Assembly: GCA_021234155.1 (NCBI GenBank)
Contig: JAJEKV010000050.1
Location: forward strand, 2,737,842 to 2,801,841
Direction: 5' to 3'
Length of the DNA stretch: 64,000 nucleotides
From: Isoetes taiwanensis
Taxonomy: Eukaryota > Streptophyta > Lycopodiopsida > Isoetales > Isoetaceae
Shown here: in pieces, positions 45,774-57,496 of the stretch
How positions within the stretch are numbered: position 1 is the stretch's first letter
Layout: each line of letters begins with the position of its first letter
Translations under genes and position numbers: made by a program
The notes under the pieces: generated by a model
Database searches by the model: none
Told to the model about the DNA's origin: nothing
Seen by the model: only the letters and a program-made list of their open reading frames with translations

Positions 45774-46329
45774 AGATACATTTGTTCCCATTAAAAATTT
45801 GCTCCTAATATTTCTGGGCTGAGACGAGCCCACAGTTGGCCACGTCTATTTATTTAGTCCTTTCTAAAATAAGAGGACAAAAAATTATTGCTGCCGCACG
45901 TTTTTGTTCTTATCTAGTTTGAACGAATCCGCTCCGTGGAATGCTCTGATCTCCACTTCCTAGCCGCGTACAGAGGAAGGGGACGGCCCTGCTCTGACCA
46001 GTGGTCGGATCCCCCTCCCCTCCCCAGGAGCTCCGGCCTCAGCAAAAAAAGGTTTTGGACATGGCTACTCGGTTGCAAACAGAAATCAAGAGCTGGAGTT
46101 AAACTTATATGGTTGGGCAGTCCCACCTACGTATTTCTTCTCGAACGAAAATGGAGTCTCTGGCATTCCAGATGCGCCGCTGTTGCTGAGGAAAAAAATT
46201 TTGTAAGGATCGCAGTTCCCCCAGCAGGGCATTGCAACAAATGAAAATTGGTGTTAATCCTTGCAGAGGAGCAGCCTTGACGTGGATGCGTTCAAAGCCT
46301 ATAGGGTCATAACACAAGCAACAAGGCTA

Positions 46330-46640
46330 GAATGCAACGGCTTTAGATCTGCAGAGTCTTCAGCAGATTTGCGACGATCTGCAGGGCTTTCAGCGGATTT
46401 ACACAGATTTGCAGGGGATGGTATTTGCAGGGACCTCCATCGCCATAGCCTGGCCTTGCAGGAAAGAGCTCTGCGCAGCAATCTCTGCCATAGCCTAGCC
46501 TTGCCAGAATGGCAAAAAATTTGCAAGATTCGCAGGGCTTCAAGGGATCTACTTTGAACTCGCAGGGCCTTAAGAGATTTGCAGGGCTTGAAGCCTTGAA
46601 GGGATTTACAGGCATTGCAATGGATCTGCAACATATTTAC
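46330..46640. repeat. Degenerate gatttgcagggctt tandem array
   Basis: About fifteen loose copies of a 12-15 bp unit containing ttgcagggctt or tttgcaggg occur on the plus strand. All frames through it are open and repetitive (for example a minus frame rich in CKSLQ/CKSLK), which I read as a by-product of the repeat and not a protein. A TATA-like site lies 560 bp upstream. Confidence 0.6.
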
Positions 46641-46979
46641 AGGGGTGAGGTAGGCCACGTCTTGCCAGCTTCACGGCCTGAAGTTTCCTTCCAAGGAACA
46701 TGGTCGGGCCCTGTTTTACTCCGCCATGCCCTAACTCTCGCAGAGGTACTTCTGTCTGTAAGCAGGGAAGGTGGGAATTTTGATGAAGGGGATTCCAGGG
46801 CCTGCCAGGTTTTTTTTTGGCCCCGAAAGCTTGTGGCTAGGGATTTCTTGCAAAAAACTGGAGACAAGAGGCAAGGAAAAGAGCAGAAGGCAGTGAAGTG
46901 GCTTGACTCGAGTTTGGGTTCGTTGGTCCTGCAGACAGGGATTTGGGTGTTGATTCAGAAGAAGACAGCATGCGTGTGA

Positions 46980-48340
46980 ATAAGGGAGCCGAACTTATTA
47001 GATAGGAGACGACAAATGCCAATATTGAAAGATTGATCTGGGAACAGAGCTCTTTTGGAGAAACATACTGATTCGTTCTCTTTGTTAGTATTGATCTTTT
47101 ATTGATGCATTGCTATGCCCAGTGCTGACAAATTTTCTTCCACGCAGCGACATTTCTGCAAGGCTCATGCCGGATGGCCATGCACCTGAATGTATTTGAA
47201 CGAATAATTCCGTCTCCAATGCATTTGCTTTTAAATTGAAGGCGTGAAGGGACGTGATCCGTAGGTTTCAATGTGGTGAGTTATCACAAAGATTTATCCA
47301 CACAAGTTGTGTAAATTTCATAAATTTTTTTTTAAACTACAGTGTTCAAAGCCTTTTTGAGCTTATATCTATCATAAGCAAGGTGTTCAAAGCATTTCTA
47401 AGCTTATATCTATTATTAAGCAACGTTTGGAAGATATTGATTCATATCGGATCCCTCAATTGATGGTAAGTAGCAGTTCACTTCCTGTTGTCATTATTGG
47501 TAAATGCAAATCCTAGGTCATTATTAATGGGTCCTTTCTTTTTTGAAGTACGAGGATGATGAAGGTGACGGGTTACGCTTGCAAGTGATAGTGATCTAAT
47601 AGATCTCAGTAAATTTTGCTAGAGTTTAGGATAAAAGGTAAAAGAACATGCCATGTTGTCTTTGTTAAAGTTTGATAGTGTCTTGGTTCCGACATTCAAG
47701 AATTTGTGTTAAAACCGACTAGTTCCAAGACGCTGTGGTTTGACGCTTTTGCTAGACAGTCAAGATCGATCATTGGGAAGGGAGTTGGTACTAAATTTAA
47801 AATGAAGAATAAGGAGGGTTGGGGATCATCATATGGAGTTTACATTCTTTGCGGCAATGGTTGGCAAATGTGGGCGATGAATTACCTTTGGTACGACCTT
47901 TTATTTGTTCATACTATGCCCACTAACCCCTTAACTCAAATTATTGATGTGAAAGCCTAAGGCTTCTCGTCTTGCGGTAATATATTTATTCTGCAACATC
48001 ATATTACCTTGATAATTTGTTCTCAAGAACCCACTAGATCATAGCGGAAGAAGGCCGCTACTTTGATCCATATTGTAATGACAAAAATTGTATTTGGATG
48101 GAAAAATATGTGCATAAAAAACGCAAAAAGTTGCATTAAATTCCGTTGGTGGCAATTTGAGCTATAGAGGGTTGTCTCGAATTCCACCAATGGCAATTTG
48201 AACCAAAAGAAAGCTGTCCATTTTCGATGTATGCAACTATGCGAAAAAAAAGCTTTGAGTTGTTCTGTAAAGTAAATGGGATTCTCGCCAGGACTTTAAT
48301 ATGATATTTGTTTTCTTCTGATGTTTCTTAATGCTTTGGA
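46980..48340. other. No recognised gene
   Basis: AT-rich; a short duplication (gtgttcaaagc...agcttatatctat) at 47341-47415. The frame 47706-47960 (KPTSSKTLWFDAFARQ start) has no recognised domain. Confidence 0.4.
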
Positions 48341-48345
48341 TGCAG

Positions 48346-48624
<279 letters not shown>

Positions 48625-48639
48625 AAAGCTATGTTAGAG

Positions 48640-48862
48640 ATAAATGTTCGCCCGCAGACCCTTACGCGGGGTAAGGACCTGGCGAGCCCCGGCAACATTG
48701 CGGGTTCAAGTCCCACCTGTACTTGAGTTGTCATGTTAACCAAATATAGAAAGGTGACCCAACAGTTCAAAGTGCGATTCTGGGCGGTCTCAAACTCGAG
48801 ACCTATAGTTACTAGACCTAGTGTATTACCACTAGACTAAACGACCAGACGCATGAAGATAC
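48640..48862 (-). mobile_element. tRNA-derived SINE, second copy
   Basis: The minus strand starts with AGTCTAGTGGTAATACAC (A-box-like), then GGTCTCGAGTTTGAGACC (B-box-like) and CGCCCAGAATCGCAC, as in the copy at 39.0 kb. It continues to GGTGGGACTTGAACCCGCA near 48715. On the plus strand gggttcaagtccc also reads as a B box, but no tRNA fold fits around it. Confidence 0.65.
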
Positions 48863-49429
48863 ATTTATAAAGCTTTATTCATAATAGCATTTTGGGGGCA
48901 ATCCACAGTGCTTTGCACCTTGTTTCTTTGAACCTTTATGTATTGGAAAGGAAAACTATTCTTCTATTGCGCATGTAAAAAGATCGTTGTGCATGTATAA
49001 GCTGAAGAAACATAGTTTATGAGATGGATATGGCTAAGCAATTTTCTTAAAAAATAAGCTTTGGCATTTCTTTTCCAGAATAAGTTTCTCAGATGAACAT
49101 GCTTTCATAATTTTTTTCCCAAGATAAGTAGGATCATCAAGCTTGGGTGCATAAAAATTGTGACGAGACTTAATTTTATTTTCTAAATAATACCTATGAG
49201 ATATCAAGCAACAAGTCTTAGGCCGAGATTCCACTAGCGACGATGGCCTTTCTTTCTTTTACTGCAACTACTAGGTCATAGCGTGCAGCTAGCACTCATC
49301 AAGACTCCATTAGCATGGAACAACTTCCATACAAATGAATCATGATGCAGATTCATGCTTTTGATGGATGCTTGTCAAAATCTTACCATGCCCAAGGCCA
49401 TGATCATTATAAAGTTAGTGGGGGAAGGA

Positions 49430-49541
49430 CCCACCTCAACCATGTACAGTGGTGGGGCAGGTCTACCTGGGTATGTGTCCCATAAGTTTTGGCTTCTCGC
49501 GGACATTAAAAACTCCATCCATCCATCCATCCATCCATCCA
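49430..49541 (+). mobile_element. SINE/LINE 3' end with (TCCA)n tail
   Basis: GGTGGGGCAGGTCTACC ... TCTCGCGGACATTAAAAAC is followed by six TCCA units (49515-49539). The GACATTAAAAAC end and simple-repeat tail match the local LINE and SINE family ends. The 5' part is not recognisable. Confidence 0.5.
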
Positions 49542-49559
49542 AAAACTTAATAAAAGACA

Positions 49560-50998
49560 CATCTATTGTTTATATATTGACCATATCATTGTTCTTAAAT
49601 ATGTCTACAATGCATCATGCACCTTAGCATAACTTGAAGTAATGCCCTACTATAGGATGTGATATTCAAATGGAGCATGCAGTCTTACAACGCAATTATT
49701 AGTTGTTAGTTCATGTTTCCTAAATAGATTAGTTCAATCAATAGTTGTTAGTCAGCTCAAACCACTTTAGTTTATGAACATGCTGAAGAATATAGATTGA
49801 GAAAGTGTTATCTATAAAAAGCGAGCAAGAAATCATTGATTTAAGCCTACATATTTAGCTAAATAGACTAGATATATAGAGATAATAACAAATAGACATA
49901 CTTATAATAAACAAATTCAAGCCATGGACTAGAGGTTATAAACATAGCTTGTAACTTAATCCATAGATAACTCTAGGGACTAAGTCTTTGAATTACACAA
50001 GGGTGTTCACATTATAGGGCCATACACGTTTGTATATGTTAGGATTTCTGGGTCTCCAGATGTAGGGTATCCCTAGGGACCAAAGGCATTTTTTGGTGTC
50101 AAATTAATGCATCATGTAGCTAGAAGAGGGTTTTGTAGAAGTTTGGCTAAGGCTATGTATTTTTCCAACCCTAGCACATCCCTCTGAGAATCATATAATA
50201 TATAAGCATTAACCAAGATAAGCAAGTTGCTTGAGCAATTCACATGAGGTTGGTAACTTATGTCTATACTTAGATAGACTCAAGTATATGAACCATAGGT
50301 CTAGACATAACCTCAAGCTAGAGTTTCATTCCATGAAGGCAATAAGCACTTTGACGTATTATATCTTGAATTTTTCCGCGCCGCAATCTACCATAATATT
50401 TTGTTGCCACGTTTTTCTTAAAGACCTCCGATGCTTTAACCTGTTGCGACCTCCTATGTCGGTGAACAGTCTGGCAAGGTAATGAAATGATACAACTGGC
50501 GGTGGACAGCTTGATCCGGCATTGGCATATATAAGAAGCGATGCCCACTCTATAATTATGAAATTTTGCTCAAATCGGCTCTGCTCCAGTCGATGTCATT
50601 CGATTGCCCCCAAGTAAGTCTACTCTTACTTCCTACTTAGATTCCTTCTTTTTTTATGCAATGTTTTCCTTGAACCTGGCATAAACTCTTGGTATGGCCG
50701 CTGCTACGGCGTTGGTCTGTGCAATAAGGGCATAAATACAGTCTTGCTTGAGAGTTTTGTTGAAAAATCTTACTTTTTTGTGGAATCAAAACATGAACAG
50801 AACATGAACTGGAGATAAAATGTTCCAGAAGTCTCTCACACTTTTGGAAACACTGACATCTACAAGGACATACAAAAACAGAGCAAAAAAATAAAATAGG
50901 CTTTGCTCTGTGTAGAAGGCGACGTTTGGAACTGGCTATGGGCATGGTTAACGGGGAAGGAAAAAATAGGGCTACGATGATTTCATGGTCTTAAGCGA
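49560..50998. other. No recognised gene
   Basis: AT-rich intergenic sequence; frames such as 50637-50945 (minus) show no domain. Confidence 0.4.
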
Positions 50999-51072
50999 AA
51001 GGCAGAGGGCCGAAATGGCCAGATCTAAAGGCAGAGGGCCAAGACGACCATATCCGAAGGCGGAGGGTCGAA
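50999..51072. repeat. 28-30 bp tandem repeat, 2.6 copies
   Basis: Three successive starts of aaaggcagagggccgaaatgg-like units at 50997, 51027 and 51056, the last truncated by the MITE at 51076. Confidence 0.75.
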
Positions 51073-51075
51073 TTA

Positions 51076-51273
51076 GGGTGCTTTCCCATGGGCCTCTGAT
51101 CTCAAGGTTTTCTTGAGGTCGAAATCAAGGCATGCAGGTTCCCGTGGGCGCCTCGACCTCAAAGACTCAGGTTTTTTGACCCGAATCAAAAGTAATCACC
51201 AAGCATTTCTCGACGCTCAGGTTTTTGACCTGGATCCAGATCTTCGGGTCGCCAATCTCATGGGAAAGCACCC
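51076..51273. mobile_element. PIF/Harbinger-type MITE (copy 1)
   Basis: Inverted ends GGGTGCTTTCCCATG / CATGGGAAAGCACCC, flanked on both sides by TTA (51073-51075, 51274-51276). A 3-bp TTA duplication and short TIRs are typical of Tourist-like MITEs. 198 bp, no ORF. Confidence 0.88.
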
Positions 51274-51342
51274 TTAGCCCTTGGGTATCTTCCAAACCTT
51301 GAGATCGGGTTACTTTCTCAGGCCTGACCCGTCGCGCATTTA

Positions 51343-51668
51343 GGGTGCTTTCCCATGAACCAGTTTGAATGGACAGACCTGGATGCGATGCCTGGATTCA
51401 TAATTTCGATGTTCCCATGAATAGCAGACCTCAAGATTTGGCACCACGAATCTAAGCCGATAGATCTGAAAGCCAAATCTAGCAGCAAGAATCTGAGCTG
51501 ACGGAAGGAAACTCAGGTCAAAACCTGGGCTTCAAGAAATAGTTTCGGAGTACTTTGCCACTCAGGTTCTAAACCTGAGCCACTCAGGTAAGGCTTTCAT
51601 GGGAACACCGGAAGTTTAGACCCGACCTTCAGGAAACCTGAAGGTTTTCTGTCCATGGGAAAGCACCC
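51343..51668. mobile_element. PIF/Harbinger-type MITE (copy 2)
   Basis: Same ends (GGGTGCTTTCCCATG / CATGGGAAAGCACCC) and TTA duplications (51340-51342, 51669-51671), 326 bp. The inside has several small palindromes (cctgaaggttttc-type, actcaggt...acctgag). A third, degraded end (ttagggtgctttatctta) lies at about 52020. Confidence 0.88.
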
Positions 51669-52419
51669 TTAGAAGCACAAAATAACAAGCAGAATAGCCT
51701 TGGTCGCTGGATTTGGCGCAGAGCTCAAACTAGTCGGCATCCGTCATCTGTTTGTGAGGAATACGGCATGAAATACATGAACACATGTTAAGTCTAACTA
51801 CTAACGAATATTCTGGTAGGCAATAAATATTCTGGCACCACACACACAAAAGGCACACACTTGATTGTTCGCAATCTACATTACTGGAACAAAGGGCATA
51901 TTTGAACTGTAAAAGAAAGATAAGATTCGACAAGAGAAATGATTATAAACTTGAACAAATGGGGTCTTTCATTAAAAAGGCACTTTTACGTAGCTAAGTG
52001 ATTATTCAAACACTTCATCTTAGGGTGCTTTATCTTATGGGTGCTTTTATGTATTATATTAAAACCTTTTATGAGCTTTTACAGCAGTAATGGCCTCGAC
52101 GGTGCCGCCAGGCAAGGCGGTGGACTCACGGAGGGTTCAAGGCAAGCTCGACCAAACGGCCTTCTCAAACCCACAATCCACAATCCAAAAACAATCAAAC
52201 CCTGATCCCGACCTGTTGTTAGCAGCCAATGCTAGGACTAAACAAGGCCTCAGCTCTTGCGGTTTAAGGGGTATCCTCGGGTCTTAGTCCAGATCAATCA
52301 CTTTTTTGTACAAGGAAAACTCTGCAAGCTTTAAATGACGGTGCTCTTATCCGCACCTTATTTAGAATTATGAATTCTATACAAATGCTAGGCATTCAAT
52401 TCTAACTAGGAATTGTGTG

Positions 52420-52657
52420 GGTATTATTATGACTTCAGTTCGTAGGTGTATAATTCCGCGCAACTTCTAATTAGAATTCATTATAATTCTATATGGGACC
52501 CTAGTTATCTCGACAATATATGCCGACCTAGTTATCCAAACTAACTGTAGGAATTCATTTATTATCCATGTTGTCTGTATTAACCTTAGGAATTGAATTC
52601 TTGGTGCAATTGAATAATTAGCCACATTAACCTTAGGAATTGAGTTATGATCCACAT
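52420..52657. repeat. Dispersed AT-rich repeat, copy 1
   Basis: Shares long collinear words with 56975-57310: gaattcattataattctatatgggacc, gttatc.cgacaatatatg, gtaggaattcatttattatcc-type, and an internal tandem of ttaaccttaggaattga. It directly abuts the inverted-repeat element at 52658. Possibly a decayed LTR or MITE family. Confidence 0.7.
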
Positions 52658-53102
52658 TAACCAACACACAACCATTAATATTATAAACACAAACCATTGC
52701 ATCCAATGCATTTAAATTAAAATCCCCCTGAAACCCCCTTTGGTTTGGGTGCATATTCACACGAGGGGTTACTCCGGGCAACGAGAGCTGTCGGATGGGT
52801 ATATTTGCCCTTTATTCCAAGATCTGGACCGTACATAGCGATCCTCGTTTGTGGGGTATGAATGTATAAGTTTTTGTATACTGTATATTAAGGTTTACAA
52901 AATACTATAAGGTTTGAGAGAATGTACTTAATGATGTTAATTTTGTACAAGTATTATAAATTTTTAGGGGCTCTCGCTGCCCTACGTAACACCCCCGTGT
53001 GAATATGCACCCAAACCAAAGGGGGTTTCAGGGGGATTTTAATTTAAATGCATTGGATGCAATGGTTTGTGTCAATAATATTAATGGTTGTGTGTTGATT
53101 AT
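52658..53102. mobile_element. Long-inverted-repeat element (foldback or MITE)
   Basis: Arms 52658-52791 and 52970-53102 are inverted copies about 133 bp long with few mismatches. Key words: aaccattgcatccaatgca and accccctttggtttgggtgc on the left, their complements on the right. The loop is 178 bp. Outer ends CAACACACAACC / GGTTGTGTGTTG. No convincing target duplication. No ORF. Confidence 0.85.
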
Positions 53103-53120
53103 TATATTGAAAAAAAATTT

Positions 53121-53135
53121 GGGCCCTTCGGGCCC
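53121..53135. other. Perfect GC hairpin next to A8
   Basis: GGGCCC-ttc-GGGCCC, preceded on the plus strand by aaaaaaaattt. On the minus strand it is a GC stem followed by a T run, and on the plus strand it is followed by CTAA, loosely resembling a Helitron 3' end. Neither reading is proven. Confidence 0.4.
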
Positions 53136-53139
53136 TAAC

Positions 53140-54395
53140 TAAAGCAAACATAGATAAACTTTATGTGTATTGGTTACTACACTGATAATATGCACTTGAG
53201 AAATTATTTCCTTCTAGCTTGTTAGCACGTCCGAGGAGATCCATATTAATTTAATATACTAGTGGAGTCTCCAAACTAAACATATTTGTAAACTATGCAC
53301 TTGAACAATTATATTAAACTTGAGAATACACCATTTCAATGTGTCTAATAAAGCAACTGTCTGTACAATAACCTCTCCAGCTTGTTTCCTCATGAGAAAC
53401 TTTTGTAGCTTGTTCCAAAGCAATAAATGTGCCAATGTTTTATCTGATTGTCAACACAACAGTTCTCAGCTTTCACATTCTAATAGAGTTAAAGAATTAT
53501 AAGCCACGCAAATATTGGTTGAATTCCTGCCAAACAATGTGTGAACAATGAAATAAAAGAAATGAATAACAATATTAAGAGATCTCAAAAATGGTGAAAC
53601 ACACAAATCTTACCTTCAGCATGACAATAACATCGGTCTAGGTGTCCACCATAGGTCCACCATAGGTGCCTGAATGATCTACAATTTCATACCACCATAT
53701 GTAACAGTGGCAACAGAAGAATCAGAACTTAAGGTTTTACCAAAGCACTTGCAAAGTAATTGTGTGCAATAGCTTGCCATATGAAAACATCCTGCTTTGC
53801 CGCCACTACTTCGACTACCTAAATTTCTTCAAATATGTTTCAGAGCTTGCTCTTGTGTTGCACAACCTGCAAAAGCTTCCGCTTCCTAACCTGGTTTGTT
53901 GCCGACTGCCATTTGCAGAAGAGGATTTGCCGCTTGAAGAGCTTGAATCTCTGGCCTTGTGCATTTGATTAGGAGAAGCATGGTGTGCATTTGATCAGGA
54001 GAAGCATAGCCAGTCTGTGCTACAACACCTGATGATGATAGCAGAAGAGCGAAGTCAAGTCCCAGTTACTTAAACAAACAAACTTTTCTGCGCTCCCAAG
54101 AATTGAAGACAAGCTCCCAAGAATTGAAGACAAACGTTTGCAATAACAAAGGTGGATTAGGCACCATTGCACCAAGTCCAATGAAGCCTACTTTAGAATG
54201 GGCCATGTTGATTCACCTATGCAGGTCACAGAATCTGATTCACACAATAAATTCACACAATAATTCACACTGGGCACTTTAAATTGACACAATAAGATGT
54301 ACTCTTCGTTTACCCATTATAGTTAAAAATCACCTGGAAAATGCATGCTTCACAAGTCTCAATTTGCTTTGGAATAAGCGAACAGAAACCAAATA
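53140..54395. other. No recognised gene
   Basis: AT-rich. Short duplication of gtgcatttgatyaggagaag at 53959-54003. The frame 53762-53968 has no recognised domain. Confidence 0.4.
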
Positions 54396-54397
54396 GC

Positions 54398-54740
54398 TAA
54401 CCTTTCCTTTCAATTCCGGTGAGGAAATCCATCGCTAACCTTTCCTTTCAATTCCGGTGAGGAAATCCATCGCTCCAAAAACTACTCTGTGTCTTTGGCA
54501 AGGATAAAACCAGCTAATTCCAGGATAAAACCAGGCTAATTCAGTTGAAAATATGGGAAAATCCATCGCCCCCATCGTAAAAAAGGGCTGAGCTCTTTCT
54601 TTGCAATAGTAGTGTCTGATCCAGAAAACGGTGGCCCTAGACCTGGCCCATCGATCTGGGGGCTCAAATTAAAAACAAGAGGCAAAGATTCTGGCCCATC
54701 GATCTGGGGGCTCAAATTAAAAACAAGAGGCAAAGATTCC
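54398..54740. repeat. Two adjacent short tandem duplications
   Basis: A 36-38 bp unit (gctaacctttcctttcaatt...gaggaaatccatc) repeats at about 54398-54472. A 49-bp unit (ctggcccatcgatctggggg...gcaaagattc) repeats at 54643-54740. Confidence 0.85.
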
Positions 54741-54979
54741 TAGGCCTTTCTTTGTACTGTGCTACTCACAGAATGTTGGCCGGAATACAGATTCGGCAAT
54801 TGTTGATTCTATTTTTGACTGCCATTTGTGACCCCTGTGTGCCAGTGTGTTATATTCGCCGGCTTCTTCCTGTTCTACTCAAAATTGCAAAGCTAGCAAA
54901 ACAAAAGCATACCTGCGTTGTGCTCTCGTTTATACCACATCCACCCTGATCATGATCTTTCCTTTCAAAGAAGTTCAAT

Positions 54980-56131
54980 TGTTAGAGCCTGAACTCTAAC
55001 CTTGCAAGAAGGATGAAAACCCCAACAATCCAAGCTCAATCTATCAGAACAAGGCAATGCACAACACAAAGAATCATCATCTCCATAGCTAGATCAAACA
55101 AAATACTCTCTCCCAATACACCGTCTCTCTGTTCTCTCTCTGCTCAGATAGTACAATGATCATAATGCCCACAATGCATACGTGCAAATATCCTGCACGC
55201 GTGCATGCGCGTATATCACTCTATATACGGTATATGATGAGTGTGGTGAGTGGTGACAAGTGTGGTGAGTGGTGATAAGTGTGGTGAGTGGTGATGAGTG
55301 TGGTGACAAGTGTGGTGAGTGGTGATGAGTGGTGGTGTGGTGGTGATCACCCCAACATTGGCGACCACACGGTGGGAAAATGTGCCACTCCGTGGCGGAG
55401 AACCCACAACAAACCGTACTAATATGGTCCTTGGGACATGTCCCCAAATGACACATTTACATGTATGTTTTAGAAAGAAAATAAGTGTGGTGAGTGATGA
55501 CAAGTGTGGTGAGTGGTGATAAGTGTGGTGAGTGGTGATGAGTGTGGTGACGAGTGTGGTGAGTGGTGATGAGTGTGGTGAGTGTGGTGAGTGGTGATCA
55601 CCCCAACAGTGGCGACCACAGTGGGAAAATGTGCCACTCCGTGGCGGAGAACCCACAACAAACCGTACTAATATGGTCCTTGGGACATGTCCCCAAATGA
55701 CACATTTACATGTATGTTTTAGAAAGAAAATAAGTGTGGTGAGTGGTGACAAGTGTGGTGAGTGGTGATAAGTGTGGTGAGTGGTGATGAGTGTGGTGAC
55801 GAGTGTGGTGAGTGGTGATGAGTGTGGTGAGTGGTCGCCAAATTGTTAGAGCCTGAACTCTAACCTTGCAAGAATGATGAAAACCCCAACAATCCAAGCT
55901 CAATCTATCAGAACAAGGCAATGCACAACACAAAGAATCATCATCTCCATAGCTAGATCAAACAAAATACTCTCTCCCAATACACCGTCTCTCTGTTCTC
56001 TCTCTGCTCAGATAGTACAATGATCATAATGCCCACAATGCATACGTGCAAATATCCTCGCGGCGTGCATCTTGGCGTATATCACTCTATATACGGTATA
56101 TGATGAGTGTGGTGAGTGGTGACAAGTGTGG
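54980..56131 (-). mobile_element. TRIM-like small LTR retroelement with minisatellite core
   Basis: Direct repeats of about 287 bp at 54980-55265 and 55844-56131, both starting TGTTAGAGCCTGAACTC (plus strand). On the minus strand, the sequence after the 5' repeat is ATTTGGCGACCACTCACC, which looks like a primer-binding site of the TGGCGAC type used by some plant gypsy elements. The core has gtgtggtgagtggtga minisatellite arrays and two copies of a ~150-bp block (cgtggcggagaacccacaac, tggtccttgggacatgtccc) at 55340-55495 and 55590-55740. No gag or pol. Target duplications could not be fixed because the inner LTR edge runs into the minisatellite. Confidence 0.65.
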
Positions 56132-56362
56132 CCAACATCAACGGAAAAGTTCCAAGGGAAAAGATCTGATGCCCTAAACCCCCCTATGAACAAAGAACTC
56201 CATGCTTGAACTCCATGCTTGAATCTAAAAGTAACCAAAAGGGCATGGTTTGTGTATTGGGCGGGATGGAATCCGCACTGAACTAAATTATTTCTTTGGA
56301 TCCGGAGACAATGCGGATGCTTTCGGCGAAAAGCGATGATGAAGAAGATTAAGTTCCCAATA

Positions 56363-56748
56363 GATAACCCTAAAATGGGTTATCCGATGAAGGAAGGAAG
56401 GACGTCCACGGCGGGTTATGGGACCAAGTACATAAGGGACGAAGTCCTTGGTTTGTGTATTAAACCAAAGCACAACGTGATGGAGATTAAAAACCCCGTT
56501 GTTGGGGATGACTATTCGCTCACCGCACTTGCACAAGCAACAAGCATACCTTCATACCGCCGGCCACCAAAGCTTAAGCAACTCCGGACGTAACCTCTTT
56601 GGATCTTTGGAAAATGGAGACAATCGCTGGATGCTCGAAAAAAATGTTGATCGCCCCGAGGTGCCTCCTCACCCATCCACAGGCGTGATCTTTCAAGAAG
56701 ATCAATAAGCCATCCTTCCCAAATGTGATAACCCTAAAATGGGTTATC
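56363..56748. repeat. Pair of identical 22-bp palindromes 342 bp apart
   Basis: GATAACCC-taaaat-GGGTTATC occurs at 56363-56384 and 56727-56748. Between them a basic frame (56336-56593, contains GYGTKYIRDEVLGLCIKP) is open but not recognised. Confidence 0.7.
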
Positions 56749-56974
56749 TCGAGCCTTGCATGTAGGGCAAAATCTGATACAATAATAAAAATACAATATA
56801 ATAACGAAATATATGATATATTTGTCTAAACCATTGGATATGGGCATTAAAATTAGTTCAAACGTATGTGCACTCTAGATATACTAATTAGTATGCCTCA
56901 TCAAATACATTCATGAAATCATATAAAAACCTTAGGAAAAATAGTATAAAAATACAAAAGAAACCCCCTGTTAT

Positions 56975-57310
56975 TATGCTACATATTATTATGACTTCGT
57001 ATATTTCCGCTTAATTGCTAGTTAGAATTCATTACAATTCTATATGGGACCCCAGTTATCACGACAATATATGTCTGCCTAGTTATCCATGTTAACGTTA
57101 GGAATTCATTTATTATCCACGTTGTCCACATTAACCTTAGGAATTGAATTCTTCATGCAATTGAATAATTAGCCACGTTAACCATAGGAATTGAGTTATG
57201 ATCCACGTTAACCTTACGAATTGAATTCTTCATGCAATTGAATAATTAGCCACGTTACCATAGGGATTAAGTTATGGTCCACATTAAGCTTAGGAATTGA
57301 ATTTTCCACA
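56975..57310. repeat. Dispersed AT-rich repeat, copy 2
   Basis: Collinear with 52420-52657 but with more internal units: attgaattcttcatgcaatt then gaataattagccacgtta repeats two to three times at 57130-57260. No ORF. Confidence 0.7.
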
Positions 57311-57496
57311 AGACAATAGCATGGGTTCAAATCTCGTGTGTTCTCAAACTACTAAATAGCGCATGCGTTGCATATATTCATCGAAAATATCACAAGTACA
57401 CCCATAAATCTTTCACATTAATCAAGCTTCACGTGAGCATTGCATTATCAGACATTGGACATTAATTGGGGTCCAACTGTGCAGGTTTTGAACGAA

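Noticed and set aside
46299-46658. Cys/Lys/Leu repeat protein on the minus strand
   Set aside because: It is a by-product of the gatttgcagggctt array, with no start context or domain.
48662-48725. Possible tRNA gene (gggttcaagtccc B-box-like sequence)
   Set aside because: No acceptor-stem pairing or anticodon arm of the right length fits. The neighbouring sequence matches the minus-strand SINE head seen at 39 kb.
55160-55933. Thr/His/Ser-rich proteins (SPLTTLITTHHT-type frames)
   Set aside because: These are translations of the gtgtggtgagtggtga minisatellite, open only because the unit lacks stops.
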